Positions 1 to 5,028 of a DNA stretch of 5,680 bases are shown piece after piece (positions within the stretch are counted from its first letter, which is position 1; each line of letters opens with the position of its first letter). This DNA comes from Acidobacterium sp. (GTDB lineage: Bacteria > Acidobacteriota > Terriglobia > Terriglobales > Acidobacteriaceae), in contig PMAM01000227.1 in NCBI GenBank assembly GCA_003152595.1, forward strand, positions 5,174 through 10,853. The letters are read 5' to 3'. The translations under genes and the position numbers were made by a program. A model generated the notes under the pieces. That model worked only from the letters and a program-made list of their open reading frames with translations, did not search any database and was not told the origin of the DNA.

Positions 1-85
1 GAGTTTTGTTGACTTTCGGATGCCGGAGGCTTCCGCTACTTGCTGTGGGGTGAACCTGGCCGTCCAGCACCGGGGAGTTCTTTGT

Positions 86-154
86 TTTTTCCCCGCAAGC
101 TGTGAAGCTGGGCCTTTCAAAACCAGGAGTTTTTCCGCAAGCCGGGAAGCCGTG
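86..154. repeat. Diverged direct repeat, 42-bp offset
   Basis: Two copies of a 20-bp segment lie at 93-112 and 135-154. Both begin CCGCAAGC and match at 16 of 20 positions by eye. Each is preceded by a run of at least four T, and a GGAGTT stretch lies a little further upstream in each. The offset between copies is 42 bp. This may be an old local duplication or a piece of a dispersed intergenic repeat. No function can be assigned. Confidence 0.4.
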
Positions 155-191
155 GTCGTCCAATGCCCTGGCTTCATCAGAAATGCCTCAG

Positions 192-218
192 GTTCCGGTG
201 TCGGAGTGTTTCTTTTTT
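192..218 (+). terminator. Possible weak intrinsic terminator (plus strand)
   Basis: A short hairpin pairs 192-197 (GTTCCG) with 202-207 (CGGAGT): four Watson-Crick pairs plus two G-U pairs around a GTGT loop. It is followed by a T-rich tail that includes six consecutive T at 213-218. It could end a transcript entering from the left and so protect the convergent DUF1440 gene, whose stop codon is at 220-222, from antisense reading. The stem is short, so this is a tentative call. Confidence 0.3.
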
Positions 219-219
219 A

Positions 220-687
220 TTACAACGCGCGGCGGACGGCGCGGCGAACGCTGTCGGTGGCGACGCCGTAGACGGCGTGGGTGACCCACTCGCTGATGCG
301 CTCCTGGGTGGGCTGGCTGCCAGGAGGCGCGGTGAGGCCGAGGTGCGGCAGGATGGTTTCGTGGGTGATGCGGTTGAGGGTGATGCCGAAGGCGGCGCCG
401 TGCCAGGCTCCCAGGGAGGGCTCCATTTCAACAAGCGCACCGTAGGCGGCGCCGGCGAGGGCACCGAAGATCCAGTGGATGCCCTGGAGGGCGAGCTGGC
501 GTTCGTCTTCAGGCAGGCGGCGGCCGGTAACGTTTTCAGCGAAGAGGACGGGGGGCGGGGTCTGGCCCTGGGTGCGAGGCGGAAAGATTTGTTCGGCGAT
601 CATTTTGGCGCCGGCGCCGGCGAGTCCGCCGACCAGACCGGCGAGGAGACCTTTGGAGATGCTGCGTTTGCGTGGGGTCGTGCTCAT
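220..687 (-). CDS. DUF1440 / YagU-family inner-membrane protein
   Basis: This is a 155-residue hydrophobic protein. It resembles the DUF1440 (YagU) family, recognised from memory by the order of its signatures. A basic N-terminus precedes a glycine/alanine-rich helix (about 13-35) ending in the A-K-x3-E...PPR pattern (K28, E32, P36-P37-R38). A second membrane helix starts G-I-H-W-I-F-G and carries a Tyr (about 69-88). A third includes W95 and H96 and continues to H109-E110 (about 93-118) before a GLTAPP turn. The C-terminal segment holds SEWVTHAVYG (132-141). E. coli YagU is longer (about 200 residues) and has been linked to acid tolerance; the biochemical role of the family is unknown. The ATG at 687 is the only plausible start: an in-frame TGA lies upstream and no GTG or TTG follows nearby. 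No Shine-Dalgarno sequence precedes it, so initiation may be leaderless or weak. It diverges from nrdR across 89 bp. Confidence 0.8.
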   Translation of the reverse strand: MSTTPRKRSISKGLLAGLVGGLAGAGAKMIAEQIFPPRTQGQTPPPVLFAENVTGRRLPEDERQLALQGIHWIFGALAGAAYGALVEMEPSLGAWHGAAFGITLNRITHETILPHLGLTAPPGSQPTQERISEWVTHAVYGVATDSVRRAVRRAL

Positions 688-711
688 AGAGGGTGAGATG
701 CGTCGCGATCA

Positions 712-746
712 GGTACAGGGTACAGGTCGCAGGGTACAGGACACAA
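712..746. repeat. GGTACAG heptamer tandem array
   Basis: A 7-bp tandem array fills much of the 89-bp divergent spacer between the DUF1440 gene and nrdR. Units at 712-718, 719-725 and 733-739 are all GGTACAG. The unit at 726-732 is diverged (GTCGCAG), and 740-746 may be a decayed fifth copy. The last exact copy ends 37 bp before the nrdR ATG. It could be a simple replication-slippage repeat, a set of protein-binding iterons in the shared promoter region, or a member of a genome-wide short-tandem-repeat family. The sequence alone cannot decide. Confidence 0.75.
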
Positions 747-776
747 TTGATGCGCTGCTAGAATCGAGGCAGACCG

Positions 777-1259
777 ATGAAATGTCCTTATTGCGGGTTT
801 GGCCAGGACCGCGTGATCGATTCGCGCGAGAGCAGGGAAGCCGACTCGATCCGCAGGCGGCGCGAGTGCGAGAAGTGTAACCGCCGCTTTACGACTTACG
901 AACGTATCGACGAAATCCCCTACATGGTGGCCAAGAAGGATGGGCGGCGGGAGAAGTTTGAGCGTCGCAAGGTGCTGGAGGGGCTGATGCGCTCGTGCCA
1001 GAAGCGGCCGGTGTCGGCAGTAAAGCTGGAGCAGTTGGTCGATGAGGTGGAGGCGTTCGTGACCGAGTCGACGGAACGGGAGCGGACGACGGCGGAGATT
1101 GGCGAGCTGCTTATGGATCGGCTCAAAGGGCTGGATACGGTGTCGTATATCCGGTTCGCCAGCGTGTATCGGGACTTCAAGGATGTGCGCGAGTTCAAGG
1201 AAGAGCTGGAACAACTGCTGACCCACCATGGGGACAAGGCGAAGAAAAGCAGAGTTTAG
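777..1259 (+). CDS. nrdR: Transcriptional repressor NrdR
   Basis: NrdR is a nucleotide-sensing cytoplasmic repressor that binds NrdR boxes upstream of ribonucleotide reductase operons and lowers deoxynucleotide synthesis when dATP/ATP signals sufficiency. The 160-residue product has the family architecture at near-usual length (about 150-160). An N-terminal zinc ribbon has C3-x2-C6 and C31-x2-C34, with the basic stretch RRRREC before the second pair and RRFTTYER after it. An ATP-cone domain follows (about 49-139), starting VAKKDGR and ending in the SYIRFASVYRDF segment typical of NrdR. A short charged tail ends at a TAG that is itself part of a heptamer repeat. The ATG at 777 is supported by GAGG at 766-769, 7 nt upstream. 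No ribonucleotide reductase gene is in the window, so regulation is in trans. The next gene, icd, is co-directional 74 bp downstream. Confidence 0.97.
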   Translation: MKCPYCGFGQDRVIDSRESREADSIRRRRECEKCNRRFTTYERIDEIPYMVAKKDGRREKFERRKVLEGLMRSCQKRPVSAVKLEQLVDEVEAFVTESTERERTTAEIGELLMDRLKGLDTVSYIRFASVYRDFKDVREFKEELEQLLTHHGDKAKKSRV

Positions 1260-1280
1260 AGTTTAGGGATTAGAGTTTAG
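1252..1280. repeat. GAGTTTA heptamer tandem array over the nrdR stop codon
   Basis: Four consecutive 7-bp units follow each other without a gap. Units 1, 2 and 4 (1252, 1259, 1273) are GAGTTTA; unit 3 (1266) is GGGATTA; a final G at 1280 begins a fifth. The first unit supplies the nrdR TAG stop (1257-1259). Because each junction reads TTAG at a 7-bp period, TAG recurs at 1257, 1264, 1271 and 1278, in all three plus frames. TAA recurs likewise on the minus strand in all three frames. The array is thus a six-frame translational stop between nrdR and icd. Confidence 0.8.
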
Positions 1281-1323
1281 CCCGCAGACGGGCAAGTCGT
1301 GGGCGATAGCAGCAGTTGAGATC

Positions 1324-1329
1324 GAGGAG
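1324..1329 (+). promoter_or_regulatory. Ribosome binding site choosing the icd GTG start
   Basis: GAGGAG ends 4 nt before the GTG at 1334. It lies inside the reading frame if translation began at the upstream TTG (1316), which has no good Shine-Dalgarno sequence. This, and the protein starting MGKTHTVTLIPGDG as in other family members, favours GTG 1334 as the true start. Confidence 0.7.
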
Positions 1330-1333
1330 AGCA

Positions 1334-2338
1334 GTGGGGAAGACACATACAGTCACGCTGATTCCGGGCGATGGCATTGGGCCGGAAGTGACCGATGCGG
1401 TGGTGCGGATTCTGGAAGCGACGGGGGTGAAGTTCGCGTGGGAGAAATTTGCCGCGGGCGCGAGCGCGTTTGAGAAGCATGGCGAGTACATCCCGAAGGA
1501 TCTGTACGCATCGATCGAGCGGAACCGCGTGGCGCTGAAAGGGCCGGTGACGACGCCGGTGGGTGGAGGGTTCGCGTCGATCAACGTGACGCTGCGCAAG
1601 AAGTTTGAGCTGTATGCGAACTTCCGGCCGATCAAAAACCTGCCCGGCCTCGAGACGCGGTATCCGGGCGTGGACCTGATCATCATTCGCGAGAACACCG
1701 AAGGGCTGTATGTGGGCCTGGAGCACGAGGTGGTGCCGGGAGTGATCGAGTCGCTGAAGGTGATCACGGAGAAGGGCTCGACGCGGATTGCGAAGTTCGC
1801 GTTCGAGTATGCGGCGAAGCACGGGCGGCGGAAGATTCACGCGATCCACAAGGCGAACATCATGAAGATGTCCGATGGGTTGTTTTTGCGCTGCGCGCGC
1901 GACGTGGCGAAGGGCTATCCGGATATCGTTTATGGCGAGCACATCATCGACAACACGTGCATGCAGCTGGTGATGAATCCGTATCAGTACGACACGCTGC
2001 TGCTGGAGAATCTGTACGGCGACATCGTGAGCGATTTGTGCGCTGCGTTTGTTGGCGGGCTGGGTCTGGTGCCGGGCGCGAATCTGGGCGCGGAGGCTTC
2101 GATTTTTGAGGCGGTGCATGGGTCGGCTCCGGATATTGCGGGGAAGGACATCGCGAATCCCACGGCGCTGCTGCTCTCGGCCGTGCTGATGCTGCACCAC
2201 CTGGACGAGGCTGCGGCTGCGGAGAAGTTGATGACGGCTCTGGAGAAGGTCTACACGGAGAAGAAGACGCTTACGCGGGATGTGGGCGGGACTGCCGGGA
2301 CGAAGGCATTTGCGGATGCGGTGATTGAGAAGCTATGA
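1334..2338 (+). CDS. icd: NAD-type isocitrate dehydrogenase
   Basis: The enzyme oxidatively decarboxylates isocitrate to 2-oxoglutarate in the TCA cycle. From the GTG start it has 334 residues, like the short monocistronic NAD-IDH and IDH3-alpha class rather than the ~416-residue E. coli NADP enzyme. The order of motifs is IPGDGIGPEV (10-19), KGPVTTPVGGG (69-79), S82-I-N84-V with R88 for substrate binding, R98-P-I-K, the RENTEGLYVG block (R119, Y126), HKANIMK with catalytic K173, D206, and DIVSD with metal ligands D230 and D234. The adenine-binding loop reads HGSAPDIAGKDIANP. D267-I268 stand where NADP-specific enzymes have Lys-Tyr, which points to NAD. The IDH-like S-x-N segment argues against isopropylmalate dehydrogenase, although tartrate or homoisocitrate dehydrogenase cannot be fully excluded without a tree. 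Its spacers on both sides hold different repeat arrays, and no clear terminator follows. Confidence 0.88.
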   Translation: MGKTHTVTLIPGDGIGPEVTDAVVRILEATGVKFAWEKFAAGASAFEKHGEYIPKDLYASIERNRVALKGPVTTPVGGGFASINVTLRKKFELYANFRPIKNLPGLETRYPGVDLIIIRENTEGLYVGLEHEVVPGVIESLKVITEKGSTRIAKFAFEYAAKHGRRKIHAIHKANIMKMSDGLFLRCARDVAKGYPDIVYGEHIIDNTCMQLVMNPYQYDTLLLENLYGDIVSDLCAAFVGGLGLVPGANLGAEASIFEAVHGSAPDIAGKDIANPTALLLSAVLMLHHLDEAAAAEKLMTALEKVYTEKKTLTRDVGGTAGTKAFADAVIEKL

Positions 2339-2340
2339 AG

Positions 2341-2394
2341 CGGTCAGCGATAGGACGGTCAGCCAAGAGGCGGTTAGCTGGAAAGACGGTCAGC
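2341..2394. repeat. CGGTCAGC repeats at 15-16 bp period
   Basis: Four copies of an octamer occupy the spacer just after the icd stop codon. CGGTCAGC lies at 2341-2348, 2356-2363 and 2387-2394, and a one-base variant, CGGTTAGC, at 2371-2378. Start-to-start spacing is 15, 15 and 16 bp. The intervening 7-8 bp are not alike apart from a purine bias. The spacing is not a helical repeat, so a row of identical binding sites on one DNA face is not obvious. It may be a degenerate minisatellite. Confidence 0.75.
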
Positions 2395-2414
2395 GAACTG
2401 CCCTGCAGAAACCA

Positions 2415-2420
2415 GAGAGG
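2415..2420 (+). promoter_or_regulatory. Ribosome binding site of the lipoprotein gene
   Basis: GAGAGG ends 6 nt before the ATG at 2427. It fixes the start there, rather than at the in-frame TTG at 2325 inside icd. A start at 2427 puts a lipoprotein signal peptide exactly at the N-terminus. Confidence 0.8.
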
Positions 2421-2426
2421 GATGCG

Positions 2427-3191
2427 ATGAGGAGTGGACGGTTGGCGGTTGCGGCGGCGTGTTTGACGGTGCTGGCATTGGGCGGATGCAAGAAGCAGAG
2501 CGCGAGCAGCGAGCCGGCGCAGCAGTTCACCACGATTGACTGGGCGAGTGCGGGGACGATTCAGGGGACCGTCCACTACTCGAAGACGCCGCCCAAGCCG
2601 GTGCAGATCGATATGAATCAGGATCCGGCATGCACGCTGGGTCCGGCGCTGTACAGCGAGCAGTATGTGGTGGGCAAGGACGGCGGGTTCGCGAACGTTT
2701 TTGTCTCTATCAAGGATGGGCTGGGGAATAAGGTGTACGCGGCGCCGACGACGGCGGTGGACATCGACCAGAAGGGCTGCCGTTACGTGCCGCACGTGGT
2801 CGGCGCGATGGCAGGGCAGGCGGTGCGGTTTACGAACAGCGATCCGACGATGCACAACATTCATATGGTGCCGACGGTCCAGGGCAATCAGGCGGTGGAT
2901 GTTTCGCAGCCGCCGGCGGGCGGGCCGCAGACGCCGCAGGACGAGCGACGGTTTGCCAAGCCGGAGCTGATGATGCCGGTGCGCTGCAACAATCACCCGT
3001 GGATGCAGGCGTTCATCAATGTGTCGGCGAATCCGTTCTTCGCGGTTTCGGGTACGGGCGGCCATTACACGATCAAGGGAGTGCCGCCGGGGACGTACAC
3101 GATGGAGGCGGACCAGGAAGTGGCGGGCGCGAAGACCGCGACGGTGACGGTGCCGGCGAAGGGGACCGTGACGGTGGACTTCAGCTACTAA
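2427..3191 (+). CDS. Secreted lipoprotein with cupredoxin-like copper site and carboxypeptidase-regulatory-like tail
   Basis: This is a 254-residue predicted lipoprotein. A short basic N-terminus and hydrophobic stretch lead to the lipobox LGGC (lipidated C21), followed by a Ser/Glu/Pro/Gln linker. The first beta-rich part (about 43-115) begins GTIQGTVHYS. A middle region (about 118-200) has C118, the pair H143/H146 in the MHNIHM segment, and VRCNNHPWM, where C187-x2-H190-x2-M193 has the spacing of amicyanin-type type-1 copper ligands. The tail (about 204-254) reads GHYTIKGVPPGTYTMEA, the usual strand-turn of carboxypeptidase-regulatory-like (Cna-B/transthyretin-like) domains. C69 and C118 could form a disulfide. 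It probably sits on the periplasmic side of a membrane and may bind copper or carry electrons. That role is inferred from the ligand pattern, as no oxidase or other redox gene is nearby. It follows icd by 88 bp and converges with the cupin gene. Confidence 0.75.
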   Translation: MRSGRLAVAAACLTVLALGGCKKQSASSEPAQQFTTIDWASAGTIQGTVHYSKTPPKPVQIDMNQDPACTLGPALYSEQYVVGKDGGFANVFVSIKDGLGNKVYAAPTTAVDIDQKGCRYVPHVVGAMAGQAVRFTNSDPTMHNIHMVPTVQGNQAVDVSQPPAGGPQTPQDERRFAKPELMMPVRCNNHPWMQAFINVSANPFFAVSGTGGHYTIKGVPPGTYTMEADQEVAGAKTATVTVPAKGTVTVDFSY

Positions 3192-3193
3192 GC

Positions 3194-3598
3194 CTAACCC
3201 CAGTAGTTGTCGGGCAAGTTCACGACGATGGGCTCCGGGGTGCTGCGGACGACGATCCAGCGGAAGGGCTTTTCCTCGGACAGATTGATCTCCATGTGCG
3301 GTGTGAAGGCCGGCACGTGGAGGAAGTCGCCGGCGCGGACGGTGGCCTCGGATTCCCCGCGCTCGCCCCAGCGGATGAGCGATTCGCCTTCGAGAACATA
3401 GACGACGGTTTCCTGTTCGCCGTGATGGTGGATGCCGGTGCGCGCGCCCGCTTCTACCAGGAACGTCCCGCCCCAGAGGTCGGTCTGGATGCCGTGGTCG
3501 CGCGAGATGGCGGCGAGGCGTTGCGAGCCCGGAGTTTGCGCGGTACCGGGGTCGAAGGCGTCAGGGTGAACAGCGGAAAGCGGAAGATAGTCGGACAA
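3194..3598 (-). CDS. Small single-domain cupin protein
   Basis: This 134-residue protein forms one cupin beta-barrel. Motif 1 is G-x-R-T-G-I-H57-H-H59-G-E-Q-E63 followed by V-L-E-G71. Motif 2 is AGDFLHVPAFTPH101 followed by M-E-I-N. H57, H59, E63 and H101 are the expected metal ligands, so the metal site looks intact. The N-terminal 40 residues and the C-terminal NLPDNYWG are outside the core. Cupins of this size include dioxygenases, isomerases and sensors, and neither substrate nor role can be read from the sequence. The start is TTG (3598), chosen because GAGGAG lies 6 nt upstream on the minus strand. The TAG stop is separated by 2 bp from the lipoprotein stop. No hairpin strong enough to end both transcripts is visible. 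Confidence 0.88.
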   Translation of the reverse strand: MSDYLPLSAVHPDAFDPGTAQTPGSQRLAAISRDHGIQTDLWGGTFLVEAGARTGIHHHGEQETVVYVLEGESLIRWGERGESEATVRAGDFLHVPAFTPHMEINLSEEKPFRWIVVRSTPEPIVVNLPDNYWG

Positions 3599-3604
3599 GG
3601 TTTG

Positions 3605-3610
3605 CTCCTC
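3605..3610 (-). promoter_or_regulatory. Ribosome binding site for the cupin TTG start
   Basis: On the minus strand this reads GAGGAG, 6 nt before the TTG at 3598. The strong match supports use of a rare TTG start codon. Confidence 0.75.
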
Positions 3611-3648
3611 GTTATTCGAGATGAGGCGATGGGGAGGAGAGATTCATG

Positions 3649-3758
3649 GGACTCGAAGTCCGCAAAATGCAGGTCCATTCGACTCGCGTCTGAATTGATT
3701 CAGCGCGCGAACTGCACGCGCGCTGATATTCGGAGGCTTCGCTCAGGATGACAGAGTT
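3649..3758 (-). repeat. Palindromic intergenic repeat with CTGAGCGAAG core
   Basis: On the minus strand the element begins near 3758 with CTCTGTCATCCTGAGCGAAG and ends near GGACCTGCATTTTGCGGACT. To my recollection such ends belong to repeats scattered between genes in acidobacterial and several other bacterial chromosomes. Its centre is a perfect 10-bp inverted repeat (TCAGCGCGCG at 3700-3709 with CGCGCGCTGA at 3717-3726, 7-nt loop). Two small hairpins flank it: 3691-3695 with 3698-3702, and 3649-3653 with 3657-3661. It carries no protein. The family assignment rests on memory; the hairpins are directly visible. Confidence 0.55.
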
Positions 3759-3966
3759 TTTGCTATCTCGAAATTCCAGGCGGAAGTTTGCCGAGGATCG
3801 GGCCAGCGGCATCCATGTGGCACCCAGCAGAGGTGACGTTCGAGAGGCCGAGCCTGATTTACGGCGATGCGGACGCGCGGCGAGCCGGTTAAACTAACAA
3901 TACAGACCTACAGCAGGGCAGTGTTTTGCGACGCGCGGCCCGCAGTGTTTCCGAAGAAGGCTTGAG

Positions 3967-5028
3967 ATGCGGCAGAAGATTGGAATTTTGGGTGCGACCG
4001 GGATGGTCGGGCAGCGGTTCATTCAGCTTCTCGAAAATCATCCGTGGTTTGAAGTGGATTGGCTCGCGGCCAGCGACCGATCCAGTGGGAAGAAGTACGG
4101 CGAGGCGGTGCGGTGGAAGCTGGACACGCCGCTTCCGGAGCGGATCGCTGCGATGCCGGTTTCGCCGGCGACGCCCGCGGGTGCGCCCAAGGTGATCTTT
4201 GCGGCGCTCGACGCCGACATTGCCCGCGAGCTGGAGCCGCAGTTTGCCGCTGCCGGATGCGCGGTGATTTCGAACTCGAGCGCGTTTCGTATGGAGCCGT
4301 GGGTGCCGCTGGTGATCCCCGAGGTCAACGGAGATCATCTGGCGCTGCTCGAGAATCAGAGCTGGCGCAGGAAGTCCGGCGGGTACATCGTGACGAATCC
4401 GAACTGCTCGGCGATTGGGCTGGTGATGGCGCTGAAGCCGATCGTGGATCGGTTCGGGATCGAGGCGATCTTCGTGAGCACGATGCAGGCGGTGAGTGGC
4501 GCCGGGTATCCCGGCGTGGCGTCGCTGGACATCCTGGGCAACGTGGTGCCGTACATCAAGAACGAAGAAGAGAAGATGGAACAGGAGACGCTGAAGCTGC
4601 TTGGGCGGCTCAACGGACGCGCCGTGGAGCCGCTGGCGGCGAAGATGACCGCGCACTGCAACCGCGTGGCAGTGGAAGACGGGCACACAGAGAGCGTGAG
4701 CATCAAGCTGGGAAAGAAGGCCACGCGTGAGGAACTGATTGCGGCGTGGGCGGAGTTTGCGCCGTTGACGGGCAGAGATCTGCCGACGGCTCCAGCGCAG
4801 CCGGTGGAGTATGTTGCGGCCGACGACCGACCGCAGCCGCGGCTGGACCGGATGCGCGGCGCAGGCATGGCGGCGACGGTGGGGCGCGTGCGCCCGTGCG
4901 GCTTGCTGGACTGGAAGTTCACGGTGCTGTCGCATAACACGATTCGCGGGGCGGCCGGTGCCGCCCTGCTCAACGCGGAGCTGCTGGTGTCGTTGGGCAA
5001 ACTCGATCCGGTGGCTGTTCCGGCATGA
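3967..5028 (+). CDS. asd: Aspartate-semialdehyde dehydrogenase, archaeal/fungal-type
   Basis: Asd reduces L-aspartyl-4-phosphate with NADPH to L-aspartate-4-semialdehyde, the branch metabolite for lysine/diaminopimelate, threonine and methionine. The 353-residue protein starts with the dinucleotide-binding loop GILGATGMVGQRF (6-18), followed by LAASDRSSGKKY (33-44). NSSAFRM (103-109) contributes to phosphate and nucleotide contacts. The catalytic Cys is C147 in TNPNCSAIGL, followed by STMQAVSGAGYPGV (171-184; Q174) and R233 with the probable general-base H240 in CNRVAVEDGHTE. The SGAGYPGVASLDILGNVVPYI block and the DGHTE motif mark the archaeal/fungal subgroup (the TIGR00978 type) rather than the E. 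coli type. The ATG at 3967 has AGAAGG 6 nt upstream. Its TGA stop overlaps the lysC ATG, so the two consecutive pathway enzymes are probably translationally coupled. Confidence 0.95.
   Translation: MRQKIGILGATGMVGQRFIQLLENHPWFEVDWLAASDRSSGKKYGEAVRWKLDTPLPERIAAMPVSPATPAGAPKVIFAALDADIARELEPQFAAAGCAVISNSSAFRMEPWVPLVIPEVNGDHLALLENQSWRRKSGGYIVTNPNCSAIGLVMALKPIVDRFGIEAIFVSTMQAVSGAGYPGVASLDILGNVVPYIKNEEEKMEQETLKLLGRLNGRAVEPLAAKMTAHCNRVAVEDGHTESVSIKLGKKATREELIAAWAEFAPLTGRDLPTAPAQPVEYVAADDRPQPRLDRMRGAGMAATVGRVRPCGLLDWKFTVLSHNTIRGAAGAALLNAELLVSLGKLDPVAVPA

Larger units (their letters stand above)
1..219. other. Left-edge region without a convincing gene
   Basis: No open frame here looks like a real protein. 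The longest plus-strand frame (from about position 20) has no recognisable motif, no Shine-Dalgarno sequence, and runs into the antisense of the DUF1440 gene. The region is less GC-rich than the genes and has several T-runs (85-90, 130-134, 213-218). It contains a diverged direct repeat (93-112 and 135-154), a 6-bp inverted repeat (71-76 with 90-95, CGGGGA/TCCCCG) and a weak terminator-like hairpin near 192-218, listed separately. It is most simply read as intergenic DNA downstream of the minus-strand gene. Confidence 0.6.
3599..3966. other. Divergent spacer between the cupin gene and asd
   Basis: This 368-bp spacer holds no supported gene. Short frames here lack motifs and are read through the repeat. 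From left to right it contains the cupin ribosome binding site (3605-3610), a palindrome-rich repeat (about 3649-3758) and a stretch without recognisable structure (3780-3885). A short AT-rich patch (3888-3905, TTAAACTAACAATAC) is the best place for an asd promoter -10 region, though no convincing -35 partner was found. Finally AGAAGG (3955-3960) serves asd. TTCGAGAT at 3615-3622 and its complement ATCTCGAA at 3765-3772 bracket the repeat. Confidence 0.6.

Noticed and set aside
71..95. Intrinsic terminator from the CGGGGA/TCCCCG inverted repeat
   Set aside because: The T-run lies in the loop rather than after the stem, and the loop is 13 nt long.
163..696. Plus-strand 177-residue frame opposite the DUF1440 gene
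   Set aside because: It is low-complexity and glycine/alanine-rich with no motif. The minus-strand frame has clear family signatures.
741..756. Possible NrdR box upstream of nrdR (autoregulation)
   Set aside because: ACACAAT matches one half of the palindromic consensus, but the second half does not match at all.
1316..1333. TTG at 1316 as the icd start
   Set aside because: There is no Shine-Dalgarno sequence before it, and the extra six residues are encoded by the ribosome binding site of the better GTG start.
1277..2200. Long minus-strand frame opposite icd
   Set aside because: The Arg/His-rich composition is typical of antisense shadows in GC-rich DNA, and icd is certain.
2341..2394. 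CRISPR-like array
   Set aside because: Repeats of 8 bp with 7-8 bp fillers are far too short for CRISPR repeats and spacers, and no cas gene is nearby.
2325..2426. N-terminal extension of the lipoprotein from a TTG at 2325
   Set aside because: It overlaps icd, reads through the octamer repeats, and would bury the signal peptide. The ATG at 2427 has a good ribosome binding site.
3612..3812. 66-residue minus-strand frame upstream of the cupin gene
   Set aside because: It is translated from the palindromic intergenic repeat. Frames like this are common false predictions around such repeats.
3889..4935. Minus-strand 348-residue frame opposite asd
   Set aside because: It is an Arg/His-rich shadow with no motifs, lying almost wholly opposite the well-supported asd gene.
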